A model generated the notes under the pieces. It saw nothing but the letters and a program-made list of their open reading frames with translations. It had not been told where the DNA came from and searched no databases. A stretch of 15,068 nt of DNA from Erysipelotrichaceae bacterium (GTDB lineage: Bacteria; Bacillota_I; Bacilli_A; Erysipelotrichales; Erysipelotrichaceae), in the NCBI GenBank assembly GCA_003446295.1, contig DMBB01000066.1:1-15068 (forward strand), in the 5' to 3' direction. Positions 8,001 through 14,552 of this stretch are shown in pieces (the stretch's first letter is position 1; every line of letters begins with the position of its first letter). The position numbers were made by a program, and so were the translations under genes.

Positions 8001-8278
8001 TTCGCTCCGTCATAGCGGATCAGTCCGCTGTAGCTTCCGATCCATATGAAACCGTCTTTTGTCTCGACAATATCGTTCGACTCGGAAGTCGGAAGACCAT
8101 TTGTATTGTTATAAAGAACAGCGGAATAACTGTTCTGATTGCTTACAGGATCTACGATCTCAACCTGGCTGCTTTCCAGTTCCGTATGATCAGACTGTTC
8201 TTCTTCGGCATAGCAGAACGGCTGTACTGCACACGACAATACTGCAAGCAGACATAATGAACTCAAAAAGTACTTCAT
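5066..8278 (-). CDS. Secreted beta-propeller sensor with Y_Y_Y domain, membrane helix and cytoplasmic SpoIIE/PP2C phosphatase
   Basis: From the chosen start the protein has 1,070 residues. A signal peptide (MKYFLSSLCLLAVLSCAVQP...CYA, 1-24) is followed by about 600 residues of Reg_prop-type propeller repeats (motifs such as DGFIWIGSYSGLIRYDG, RLWVGTNDSGI, GRLWIATWRGLGLI). A Y_Y_Y-like domain (about 690-770, SYCLEGFE...LPGGKYKF) leads to one membrane helix (about 776-801) and a short charged coil. A SpoIIE/RsbU PP2C-type phosphatase follows (about 827-1063). Metal-binding aspartates are present in GGDFYD (863), ADVSGKG (881), YTDG (1000) and FDDLT (1052-1053). The predicted role is extracellular sensing coupled to dephosphorylation of a STAS-type antagonist. 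The architecture is that of hybrid two-component propeller sensors with PP2C in place of the kinase. An upstream ATG at 8344 was rejected because it abuts a terminator and would bury the signal peptide. Confidence 0.88.
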   Translation of the reverse strand: MKYFLSSLCLLAVLSCAVQPFCYAEEEQSDHTELESSQVEIVDPVSNQNSYSAVLYNNTNGLPTSESNDIVETKDGFIWIGSYSGLIRYDGANFERMDSTGGIANVISLYVDDSDRLWVGTNDSGIAVMEDNGKFRMWDTSDGLQSDKICSISGDENGLIYIGTPYGMSIIDQDMNLSVMDEPRLEGVYVDKLRRGCDGTIYGLSSNDDLFIVKDGKLKFYLEQKDNVITGTVCILPDMDHPGFLYLANDDSSLYYGNPERGFSVLKKTDISPLSEVGDIQKFGDKLWICGRNGIGVLDGNHFTMFNDLPLNNSVNHVISDYEGNLWFVSSRQGVMKIVPNRFMDLFERCNLPPAVVNTTCLHEGNLFVGTDTGLIVIDEENRETVTSIPLESAVSASGETFNDTDLISLLKGCRIRSITHDSQGRLWIATWRGLGLICLDHGNAVLFNESDGLLSDHVRNVAERKDGTIMASVTGGVSVIKDGKVIRNYGLEDGILNSETLTVSCAPNGDFLAGSNGGGIYVINEEGVRAIGKADGLTSGIVMRVKYDEMNHVFWIVTSNSLAYMTEDYKVTTIKNFPYSNNYDVYVNKHNDAWIIASNGLYVTPVSELLANEEITPVYYSLANGLTCTGTANSYNELDEEGNLYISGTMGVVKVDIDEPMEDVSKLKSSVPYIDADGVRIYPDENGEFHLGWDVQKVIVYFNVFNYSLTDPVVSYCLEGFEKEPVDVSYKELAPITYTKLPGGKYKFAVTIHDSTGYSSSSIKVPIIKQKTIFEYGWFYLMAFVLSAAALTGFVWIYIDQKTEAMEKKQAEAVEKERLNTELQTASRIQNSMMPHIFPPFPDRDEFDIYAVMKPAREVGGDFYDFFMIDSDHLCMVMADVSGKGIPAALFMMVSKAIVKNSAMLINSPSEVLAKTNAIICSDNTVDMFVTIWLGVLEVSTGRVIAANAGHEYPAVMTNGRFELMKDKHGMVVGAMEEAVYKDYEFTMKPGDKLFVYTDGVPEATDAEKKMFGTGRMIEALNTDPAAEPHKILENVQLAVNDFVKDAEQFDDLTMLCFAYKGKQPASAD

Positions 8279-8284
8279 ATTTGT

Positions 8285-8290
8285 ATTATA
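8285..8290 (-). promoter_or_regulatory. Consensus -10 six bases before the propeller-phosphatase ATG (possible leaderless mRNA)
   Basis: TATAAT on the minus strand ends 6 bases before the ATG at 8278, which would put transcription start at or within a base or two of that ATG. No Shine-Dalgarno sequence is present before it. The -35 position (CGTGTG at 17-bp spacing) is poor. Because a terminator hairpin lies at 8350-8388, a promoter is expected somewhere between the two. Confidence 0.45.
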
Positions 8291-8349
8291 TATCAATATT
8301 CCGGCATCACACGAGTTTATCGTCCGGATAAATACGGCATTCATTCCGT

Positions 8350-8388
8350 AAAAAGCACTCGTCAGAACAATCGTCCGGCGGGTGCTTT
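8350..8388 (-). terminator. Probable intrinsic terminator of the channel/binding-protein operon
   Basis: Read leftwards, AAAGCACCCG and CGAGTGCTTT form a 10-position stem with one A-C mismatch around an 18-base loop, ending in TTTTT. It lies about 70 bases after the stop codon of the solute-binding protein gene and upstream of the propeller-phosphatase gene. It therefore argues against one long transcript covering all three genes. Confidence 0.6.
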
Positions 8389-8458
8389 GTCAGTTGGGAT
8401 CATGATGTCATTGATCAATACAGGTCCTGCTGCATCTCTTTCAGATCTGCACAGATCC

Positions 8459-9538
8459 TCATTGATTGTTCTTTGCAAACTGTGCCTGCATCTTCTCGTA
8501 GAATTTCATATTTTCACTGCCGTACTTTTTCTGGCACTCATCAAGTGCCTGCTTGTACAGACTGACATTGATATGATCGTCGATATTGATGTCTGATGCT
8601 TCTTTGCTCAGCAGTCCGAGACGTCCCATGTAATCCCAGGCACGTTTTACCGACTTCTTCATCGGTCCGGTGTTCAGATCGAAGCGCGGGTTGTCCACAT
8701 ATGCCCGGATCGCTTCATCCTCCTGGTCGATCGCCCTCACTGCGATATTCACGGCTTCTTCATGGTTTGCTTCATAGAAAGCCATTGCCCTGATCCATGC
8801 TCTCAGGAGTGCTTTGACTGTATTCGGGTTTTCATTCACCCAGGTTGACAGCGCCTCAGCACGGCAGCAGGAATACTCAGGAAGCACATCAGCGGCATAC
8901 GTCAGTATTTTCAGATCAGGATTCTGCAGAACTTCATAATTCAGTGCCGTGCCGACAAGACCGTAATCTGCTTCTCCGTCGAGAACTGCCCTGATGCGGT
9001 CCATCTGATTCTCCGGATTGTACCATTTGATCTGCTTCAGAGGATCATATCCCATATCAAGCAGCGGTCCGGTAATGACATACATATTCGGTTCACATGC
9101 CACCGTCTTGCCGATCATATCCCGGATATCAGTCCATTCCGTTTCTTTTCTTGCAAAGATCGGCATGCATCCGGTCAGAAGATATCCTGCGAAGATCGTC
9201 AGGTCCATTCCTTCCGAGATCATCTGCAGGGGCAGGTTCGTGCCGGAATTTGAAGCGATATCGATCGTTCCGTTCCGGATCCCTTCAAATGCATCACTGT
9301 CAGTCTCGGTATATACATACTCTACCGTAATGCCTTCATCTTCCAGATAGCCCTGTTCCATGGCGATCGCATTGAGAATATGTCCGCTGTCATTCAGCGC
9401 CAGTCTGACGACTTCCTGCTCCGGCGGATCAAATACGATCGTATCCTCAGCGGCTGTTTCCTGTTTCGGACCGATGCTGTAGCATCCGGTCAGTACAGTG
9501 CAGAGCAGCGCTGTCATGATCAAGATCTTTTGTTTCAT
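8459..9538 (-). CDS. ABC-type solute-binding lipoprotein (SsuA/ThiY/NMT1-like), orphan
   Basis: This is a 359-residue lipoprotein. A short hydrophobic signal ends in the lipobox LTGC with Cys19, so the protein should be anchored outside the membrane. The mature part has the two-lobe binding-protein pattern of the nitrate/sulfonate/thiamine-precursor group: LALNDSGHILNAIAMEQGYLEDEGITVEY near 46-75, an NGTIDIAS segment near 90-97, MIGKTVACEP near 140, and the LDGEADYGLVG hinge region near 187-197. The start codon overlaps the stop of the channel gene in ATGA, and a GGAGG site sits inside the end of that gene, so translation is probably coupled. No permease or ATPase gene is next to it, which is odd for this family and suggests a sensory rather than an import role. 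Ligand unknown. Confidence 0.85.
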   Translation of the reverse strand: MKQKILIMTALLCTVLTGCYSIGPKQETAAEDTIVFDPPEQEVVRLALNDSGHILNAIAMEQGYLEDEGITVEYVYTETDSDAFEGIRNGTIDIASNSGTNLPLQMISEGMDLTIFAGYLLTGCMPIFARKETEWTDIRDMIGKTVACEPNMYVITGPLLDMGYDPLKQIKWYNPENQMDRIRAVLDGEADYGLVGTALNYEVLQNPDLKILTYAADVLPEYSCCRAEALSTWVNENPNTVKALLRAWIRAMAFYEANHEEAVNIAVRAIDQEDEAIRAYVDNPRFDLNTGPMKKSVKRAWDYMGRLGLLSKEASDINIDDHINVSLYKQALDECQKKYGSENMKFYEKMQAQFAKNNQ

Positions 9539-12500
9539 TTCTTGTCTTCCTCCTTCTCCTCTGATTCCTCGGGAAGGTCTTTCAATGTTTTTCTGGGTTT
9601 GGGATCCAGCTGTGAGACCGTAACATTCGGGAACGGTACATTGATATCGTTCCGATAGAAGATCTGAAGCAGTTCCCTGTTCAGGAAGCGGTTCATCGCA
9701 CGAACATTCTGTTCGGTACAGCGGGCAATGACGGTAATGGATACACCGCTCGCCCCAAGTGCGGATACGCCGAGTGAAGTAGGTCCGTCCACGATCTTAG
9801 GATTCTTCTCTTTCAGCAGAGGCAGCTCACGTGCAAGAACAGCATCTACATAGTCCAGATCCTGACCGTATTCGATGTCGATGGTCGCTGAAGCAACGGA
9901 TATCTCTTTGGTCATATTCAGGACGCCGGTGATCTCACTGTTGTTGAAGATCTTGATGTTGCCGTTGCCGCCCAGGATCTTTGTTGTTCGCAGACCGATA
10001 TCAAGAACAGTTCCGCGGAAGTCGCTGATCGTTACGATGTCGCCGACACGGAATTCTCCTTCAAAGACAATGAAGATACCGGCAAGGATATCCTTGATCA
10101 GGCTCTGTGCGCCAAGACCTACGACAAGTGAAAGTACTCCGACACCGGCAAGGAGGTTTGTCGCATCCATGCCCAGGAGGTACAGGCAGTAGAACATTGC
10201 GCCGATCGTTCCGCCGTATTTCATGACGGAAAGCAGCAGGTGTCCGAGTGTTTCACCTCTGGCACCGAGCAGGGATGTGATAATGCGTACCGGGATCCTG
10301 AACAGTGCAATGCTGATAATGGTCACCATCAGAACAAGTGCGCAGGAACTGAGTGCAAATACATTCCATGTTTTGTCCCAGTTGCCGCTGACGATATACC
10401 TGATGATCGTGTCTTCCTGAGACAGGTTGTTGGTGCGGGATGCAGAAAAGAGAATATAGATCATCAAGGCAAGCATGATCATGCCGATCATGTAGACCAG
10501 CTTCTGTTCCGGGCTCTTCTCGCTCCAGGTGATCCTGCGGTTATCCCATCTGGCAGCAGCCTGTGTTGTGGAGCTTCGTCTGCCGGAAGGAAGCACGATG
10601 CTGAAGATCGCTGAATTCAAACTCTTCGCTGCCTGATCAGAGCTGACCGCTTCATACAGTTTTTCTTCCTCTTCGTTGGTCAGAGTAACTGTCAGGGAAA
10701 GGATCACGATCAGGATGAAGCAGATGACAGCCGTCAGCGTTGCGATCGTTCTGCGGGCCAGATACATACTGGTTTTCGGGATCGCAGTCGCAATATAGTA
10801 TCCGTCCTGATAACGGTAGTACTGGAAATATGTCACACCGTTGACACGGTTGAATCCGTAATAATCATCTCCGTTGAATGCATTCGGCGAAACGCCCAGT
10901 TCCGCTGCAGTTCTGCCGATGCTCGCTTCCTTCGGAGAATATACAAGCCTGTGTTCCTCGGTGGTGTCGAACATCACGATCGCTCCGCCGCTCAGCATGC
11001 TTGTTGAAAGAATACTTCCGACATCAGTCGACTCAAGGAGTTGTCCGGAAAGATTTTTGTCAAGCTCGATCTGGAGCAGAGCATTATGCCTGCTGATGCC
11101 GTCTTCTGTTGTGTTGTTGACTGTTCCGTATTCCGCAGCTGATCTTTCAAATGCGGAGCGAGGCACATAAACCGTATCCCCGTCTTCATCAACTGTTGTA
11201 AAGTAACTGAACGCAACGCCGATCATCTGTGACTCCTCACCAAGATCATTGACCATCATCTCCTGGATCAGGCTGTCTGCTTTGCCTTCAAGCAGCGATC
11301 TGAACGGATAGGACTGGTCGCCCTCCTGTGTGCTGAGCGTAAAGAACCAGTTGTCGGTATTCGTAGCGATCGTATGGCCGTTTTCATCATATACATAGAT
11401 CGAAGTCAGATCGTTCTGATCGCACAGTTCCTGCAGGAACGGACTTCCGGCAATGGATTTCAGGCGGTTTCCTTCATCATCCGTCAGATAGATCTTGGTG
11501 CCCTTTTCATCAAATGTACTGTGATATCTTTCGGATTCCGCATTCAGGAAGCTCGTATCTTCTTCAAGGATGAACGAGAGAAGCTTCGCTGTGGACAGAG
11601 CATGCTGTTCATTATAGTCGGAGAGGATCTTTCTTGTTCCCTGGCTCTCTTCATATCTTCCGGCAACTTCCTGCAGAGCGGTCTTGGATTTTTCAATTCC
11701 CTGCGTCACCTCAAGCAGTGTCTGGGTATAGAACGAAATGCCGTACATCGACATGATGCCTGTCAGCATCAGCGGGAAGACCTTTCTGAAGATCGATCTG
11801 TCAAAGTATGTCGGATTTTCGGTATTGCCTTTGAGTATGATCCTGTCGGTCTTTACGGCATGTCTGACAAAGTCATTTCTGACGATGACAGCATATGTCA
11901 GACACAGCAGCATGATGATATTGAATGCGAGGACCGTCCAGAACAGGACAAAGTGATTCTCATCAAAGATCTCCTCTGTTTTGGCTGAAGCGCATATGAC
12001 TGTCTGGTCACCGAATGTCCTGGATACACAGTAATACTGCTGGCCGTTGATCGTTTCAACACCGCTGTAGCCGTCAGTCAATGCGTTTTCACTCAGTCCG
12101 CTGGACAGCGCATTCTGACCTGTCAGGATCTCCGGTCCGTTCTTATAGTACAGGAACAGGTTATCCTCCTGACTGACCGCAAACATGAATCCGTTATTGG
12201 TCACCGTTGTCCTGCTCAGGACCGTGGCGACATCATTCAGGATCTCTGTCTGGTCATCCAGTACAGAGGCTTCCTTGCCGATCACAAGCATGTATTCTTC
12301 ATCCATATACATGTAGGGCTTTGAATAGAAATAGAAAATGCCCGATGTATTCTTTACAAGAACAGGTGCGATCGTCCCGTCATCCTTCATGGTCGACTTC
12401 AGAACAGCATTGATATTCTCCTGCGTCATAAATCCCTGGATCGCGGGATTGACGCCATACAGTTCCGCTACCGGGCTGCTGACAATGATGCTGTCTTTGC

Positions 12501-12909
12501 TTAAGACAAACAGATAATCAATGTTCGCCCTGTCCGTCAGGCTTTTCAGCATATCAGAACGTATGCTGTTGTCCGAATCGGCCATTGTTTCAGACATGCC
12601 GTTTTCCAGAACAAGCGCAATATCATTCAGCACATGCTGGTTGCCTTCATGGAATATCTTCGTCAGATCATCCGCATGTTCCTTGTTTCTGTCCAGCGTC
12701 GTGATCGCCTCGGCCAGTGCAAGTTCACTGTTTTCCTGCTGCTTATAATAAGATGTCTTTCTCTGGATATCTCTCAGAAACAGACCGATCAGTGTCGCCC
12801 CGATCACGATCAAAAGAACGTTGAATACGACTTTTGAAAAAAAATATCTGTTCGCTTTTCTAAGCGTTTCTTTTTCATTCATTTCTTCAGGCACTTTATT
12901 TTCAGACAT
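9535..12909 (-). CDS. MscS-family channel with two large extracytoplasmic (Cache-like) sensor regions
   Basis: The ATG at 12909 is chosen because AGGAGAG lies 7 bp upstream and a strong promoter overlaps the longer frame. The protein has 1,124 residues. Visible order: membrane helix 27-46; sensor region about 47-318; helix 321-344; helix about 377-396; second sensor region about 397-718; helix 722-742; cytoplasmic linker; helix 804-823; helix about 852-876; and an MscS core about 895-1100. The pore helix reads VVGLGAQSLIKDILAG followed by FEGEFRVGDIV, the classical MscS TM3/beta-domain junction, with a C-terminal cage and a charged tail. The count of eight crossings puts both sensors outside and the MscS vestibule inside. 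E. coli MscS has 286 residues, so most of this protein is added sensory material. The sensor regions look like Cache domains (for example DNWFFTLSTQEGDQSYPF, DGYYIATAIPK), but that assignment is by eye. It is the first gene of an operon with a solute-binding lipoprotein. Confidence 0.87.
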   Translation of the reverse strand: MSENKVPEEMNEKETLRKANRYFFSKVVFNVLLIVIGATLIGLFLRDIQRKTSYYKQQENSELALAEAITTLDRNKEHADDLTKIFHEGNQHVLNDIALVLENGMSETMADSDNSIRSDMLKSLTDRANIDYLFVLSKDSIIVSSPVAELYGVNPAIQGFMTQENINAVLKSTMKDDGTIAPVLVKNTSGIFYFYSKPYMYMDEEYMLVIGKEASVLDDQTEILNDVATVLSRTTVTNNGFMFAVSQEDNLFLYYKNGPEILTGQNALSSGLSENALTDGYSGVETINGQQYYCVSRTFGDQTVICASAKTEEIFDENHFVLFWTVLAFNIIMLLCLTYAVIVRNDFVRHAVKTDRIILKGNTENPTYFDRSIFRKVFPLMLTGIMSMYGISFYTQTLLEVTQGIEKSKTALQEVAGRYEESQGTRKILSDYNEQHALSTAKLLSFILEEDTSFLNAESERYHSTFDEKGTKIYLTDDEGNRLKSIAGSPFLQELCDQNDLTSIYVYDENGHTIATNTDNWFFTLSTQEGDQSYPFRSLLEGKADSLIQEMMVNDLGEESQMIGVAFSYFTTVDEDGDTVYVPRSAFERSAAEYGTVNNTTEDGISRHNALLQIELDKNLSGQLLESTDVGSILSTSMLSGGAIVMFDTTEEHRLVYSPKEASIGRTAAELGVSPNAFNGDDYYGFNRVNGVTYFQYYRYQDGYYIATAIPKTSMYLARRTIATLTAVICFILIVILSLTVTLTNEEEEKLYEAVSSDQAAKSLNSAIFSIVLPSGRRSSTTQAAARWDNRRITWSEKSPEQKLVYMIGMIMLALMIYILFSASRTNNLSQEDTIIRYIVSGNWDKTWNVFALSSCALVLMVTIISIALFRIPVRIITSLLGARGETLGHLLLSVMKYGGTIGAMFYCLYLLGMDATNLLAGVGVLSLVVGLGAQSLIKDILAGIFIVFEGEFRVGDIVTISDFRGTVLDIGLRTTKILGGNGNIKIFNNSEITGVLNMTKEISVASATIDIEYGQDLDYVDAVLARELPLLKEKNPKIVDGPTSLGVSALGASGVSITVIARCTEQNVRAMNRFLNRELLQIFYRNDINVPFPNVTVSQLDPKPRKTLKDLPEESEEKEEDKK

Positions 12910-12916
12910 GCAAAAA

Positions 12917-12923
12917 CTCTCCT
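12917..12923 (-). promoter_or_regulatory. Ribosome binding site that fixes the MscS-type gene start
   Basis: AGGAGAG lies 7 bases before the ATG at 12909. The alternative ATG at 12957 would lie upstream of the predicted transcription start and has no comparable site. Confidence 0.8.
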
Positions 12924-12948
12924 GGCAATATGCCTTTCTTCCGACATC

Positions 12949-12977
12949 AGTATACACAAATGAAATGTGGATGTGAA
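12949..12977 (-). promoter_or_regulatory. Sigma-A-type promoter of the MscS/solute-binding operon
   Basis: On the minus strand TTCACA (12977-12972, five of six) is followed after exactly 17 bp by TATACT (12954-12949, five of six). The predicted start of transcription is near 12942, giving a leader of about 30 bases with the AGGAGAG site. This is the best promoter match in the window. Confidence 0.72.
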
Positions 12978-12987
12978 CCGATCACAT
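12971..12987. promoter_or_regulatory. Candidate operator palindrome over the -35 of the MscS-operon promoter
   Basis: ATGTGA (12971-12976) and TCACAT (12982-12987) are perfect inverted arms around a 5-base spacer and cover the -35 hexamer. A protein bound here would block RNA polymerase. It is not followed by a T tract and so is unlikely to be a terminator for the upstream tetR gene. The regulator is unknown. The adjacent TetR protein is one candidate. Confidence 0.45.
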
Positions 12988-13013
12988 TTCCGAATCGATC
13001 AGTTTTCATGGCT

Positions 13014-13589
13014 TCAAAATGTCTCCGGTTCTTCATGAACGATCAGCTCTTCTGCCCGGGAATGGTTGTACAGACGGTAGATCATCAGCGCAACATTATG
13101 GGCGCTTTCCCGTTTTCCTCCCTCTTCCCATTTGAGGAATGAATTCAGAAGACCGCCGGCATATGCGTACAGTTCATACATGTGCAGTTTCTTCTGCGGA
13201 AGGATGTTCTTCATCATATATTCGTTCACCGCATCGATCAGCACAGTGTACAGACCGTGCCGGTTGAGAATCAGGAAATACCTTGAATACCTATCAAAAT
13301 AATTCAGAGAAAACTCAATGTGCTCCAGCCGCATGAAAACATCCGGTTCATTCAGTTCCCCGCCTTCGATCATATATCCGTTGACGATGATGTCCAGATA
13401 ATCGCACAAAGCATCATAAAGATTCTCATAATAGCGGTAGAACGACATTCTTGATACACCGGCGATCTTGATCACATCGGTCACCTTGATGCTTGTAAAT
13501 TCTTTTTTCTCCAGCTCGTCAAGGATCGCATTCCCGATCGCAATGCGCGTCGGAACGGTCCGGCTGTTGAGGTTTGTCCTGATCTTCAT
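13014..13589 (-). CDS. TetR/AcrR-family transcriptional regulator
   Basis: The protein has 191 residues, the usual TetR size. The N-terminal helix-turn-helix spans about 16-65: IAIGNAILDELEKKEFTSIKVTDVIKIAGVSRMSFYRYYENLYDALCDY contains the typical second and recognition helices and the YRYY[EK]N turn. The rest is an alpha-helical ligand/dimer domain with no motif that names an effector. The ATG at 13589 has only a weak GAGAAAG ribosome site. It is divergent from the degV-like gene, and two palindromes lie between its promoter and start, so autoregulation and control of degV are the simplest guesses. It also lies directly upstream of the channel operon, whose promoter carries a related palindrome, so it may control that operon too. 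Confidence 0.9.
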   Translation of the reverse strand: MKIRTNLNSRTVPTRIAIGNAILDELEKKEFTSIKVTDVIKIAGVSRMSFYRYYENLYDALCDYLDIIVNGYMIEGGELNEPDVFMRLEHIEFSLNYFDRYSRYFLILNRHGLYTVLIDAVNEYMMKNILPQKKLHMYELYAYAGGLLNSFLKWEEGGKRESAHNVALMIYRLYNHSRAEELIVHEEPETF

Positions 13590-13591
13590 AA

Positions 13592-13600
13592 GTGTTACAC
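13592..13600. repeat. Short palindrome just upstream of the tetR start
   Basis: GTGT and ACAC are inverted arms around one T, directly over the leader and ribosome-site region of the tetR gene. It is short, so it could be chance, but it shares the GT(N)AC theme with the larger palindrome 13 bases away. Confidence 0.3.
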
Positions 13601-13612
13601 TTTCTCGATTTC

Positions 13613-13628
13613 TGTAAGATATGTTACA
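13613..13628. promoter_or_regulatory. Candidate TetR operator in the tetR-degV divergent region
   Basis: TGTAA (13613-13617) and TTACA (13624-13628) form a perfect 16-bp dyad with a 6-base spacer. It lies between the predicted tetR transcription start (near 13640) and the tetR ATG, a position suited to autorepression, and about 20 bp upstream of the degV -35. Confidence 0.45.
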
Positions 13629-13646
13629 TTTTCGGCATTTTTGTAC

Positions 13647-13675
13647 ATTTTACCATACCCACAAAACCAATACAA
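13647..13675 (-). promoter_or_regulatory. Candidate tetR promoter
   Basis: On the minus strand TTGTAT (13675-13670) and TAAAAT (13652-13647) are separated by 17 bp. The -10 matches five of six positions and the -35 only three. Confidence 0.5.
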
Positions 13676-13676
13676 T
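13649..13676 (+). promoter_or_regulatory. Candidate degV-like gene promoter
   Basis: TTTACC (13649-13654, four of six) and TACAAT (13671-13676, five of six) are separated by 16 bp. Transcription would start near 13683, about 25 bases before the ATG at 13707. The site overlaps the opposing tetR promoter, so the two polymerases would compete. Confidence 0.45.
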
Positions 13677-13706
13677 GCATGCGTATCCGAGAGGAGGTAT
13701 TTTACT

Positions 13707-14540
13707 ATGAGGATCATCGCAGACTCATCCTGTGATATCTATACATTGGACACTCCGGATTTCCGGACTGTCCCGCTGACAGTATACACAGACGAAAAAA
13801 GCTTTACGGATGACGAGTCGCTGGATATCAAGGATATGCTCGACTATCTGGCATCCTACAAAGGCCGTTCCTATACTTCATGCCCGTCTGCCGAGGCATG
13901 GCTGTCCGCTTTTGAAGGCGCATCCGAGATCATTGCGGTCACTGTTACAAGCGCCCTTTCCGGCTCCTACAACAGTGCAGTTCTTGCGGCAGATATGTAC
14001 CGTGAAGAACATCCGGACGTTAAGATCTCCGTCATTGACAGCCTTTCCACAGGTGCTGAGGAAATTCTGCTTCTGAACAGACTGGCAGAGCTTGTACGTA
14101 CGGAAAAGTCATTTGAGGAGATCGATACGGAGATCCGTAATTATCTGAGCAGATCAAAACTGTTCTTCTCTTTCTTCTCACTGCATAACCTTGCCCAGAA
14201 CGGCCGTGTCAGCAAAGCTGTTGCGGCTGCCCTCTGTGTTCTGAACATCTCAGTCACCGGCACTGCTTCCGAAGAAGGAAAGATCAGCGTAACAGGAAAA
14301 GCAAAAGGCGAACGCAAATCGGTCCGCACACTGATCAACAATATGGTTCAGGCAGGATACAACGGAGGCCGTGCAGTCATCACGCATGTTGAAAACGAGT
14401 CCATGGCGGAACTTCTGAAACAGGAGATCCGGAAAATATACCCGTGGGCAGATATCCTGATCAGACCTGCACGCGGTCTGTGCAGTTACTATATGGAACG
14501 CCGCGGCATCGTCATCAGCTGTGAGACACAGACAGCCTGA
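13707..14540 (+). CDS. DegV family protein (probable fatty-acid-binding protein, FakB-like)
   Basis: The protein has 277 residues, the normal DegV length. The ATG at 13707 is chosen because GAGGAGGT sits 8 bases upstream. An earlier TTG in frame at 13641 lies upstream of the predicted transcription start. Family marks are MRIIADSSCD at the N-terminus, SYTSCPSAEAW (55-65), TSALSGSYNSA (81-91), VIDS (109-112) and LHNLAQNGRVSK (159-170). DegV proteins hold a fatty acid between two domains, and the FakB members hand it to the kinase FakA so that exogenous fatty acids enter phospholipid synthesis. No fakA is visible here, which is common because several fakB-like genes are usually scattered. The adjacent divergent TetR regulator may respond to lipid or membrane state. 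That link is inference. Confidence 0.92.
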   Translation: MRIIADSSCDIYTLDTPDFRTVPLTVYTDEKSFTDDESLDIKDMLDYLASYKGRSYTSCPSAEAWLSAFEGASEIIAVTVTSALSGSYNSAVLAADMYREEHPDVKISVIDSLSTGAEEILLLNRLAELVRTEKSFEEIDTEIRNYLSRSKLFFSFFSLHNLAQNGRVSKAVAAALCVLNISVTGTASEEGKISVTGKAKGERKSVRTLINNMVQAGYNGGRAVITHVENESMAELLKQEIRKIYPWADILIRPARGLCSYYMERRGIVISCETQTA

Positions 14541-14552
14541 ATCACACACAAA

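Noticed and set aside
8279..8344. Upstream ATG at 8344 as start of the propeller-phosphatase
   Set aside because: It would place 22 residues before the signal peptide, has no good ribosome site, and sits next to the T tract of a terminator.
12910..12957. Upstream ATG at 12957 as start of the MscS-type gene
   Set aside because: The predicted transcription start is downstream of it, and a proper AGGAGAG site precedes the ATG at 12909.
12971..12987. Classical CRP site
   Set aside because: The arms match TGTGA/TCACA but the spacer is 5 rather than 6 bases, and the site sits on the -35. A different regulator is as likely.
13641..13706. TTG start of a longer DegV-like protein
   Set aside because: The extra 22 residues lie over the promoter elements, and GAGGAGGT precedes the ATG at 13707.
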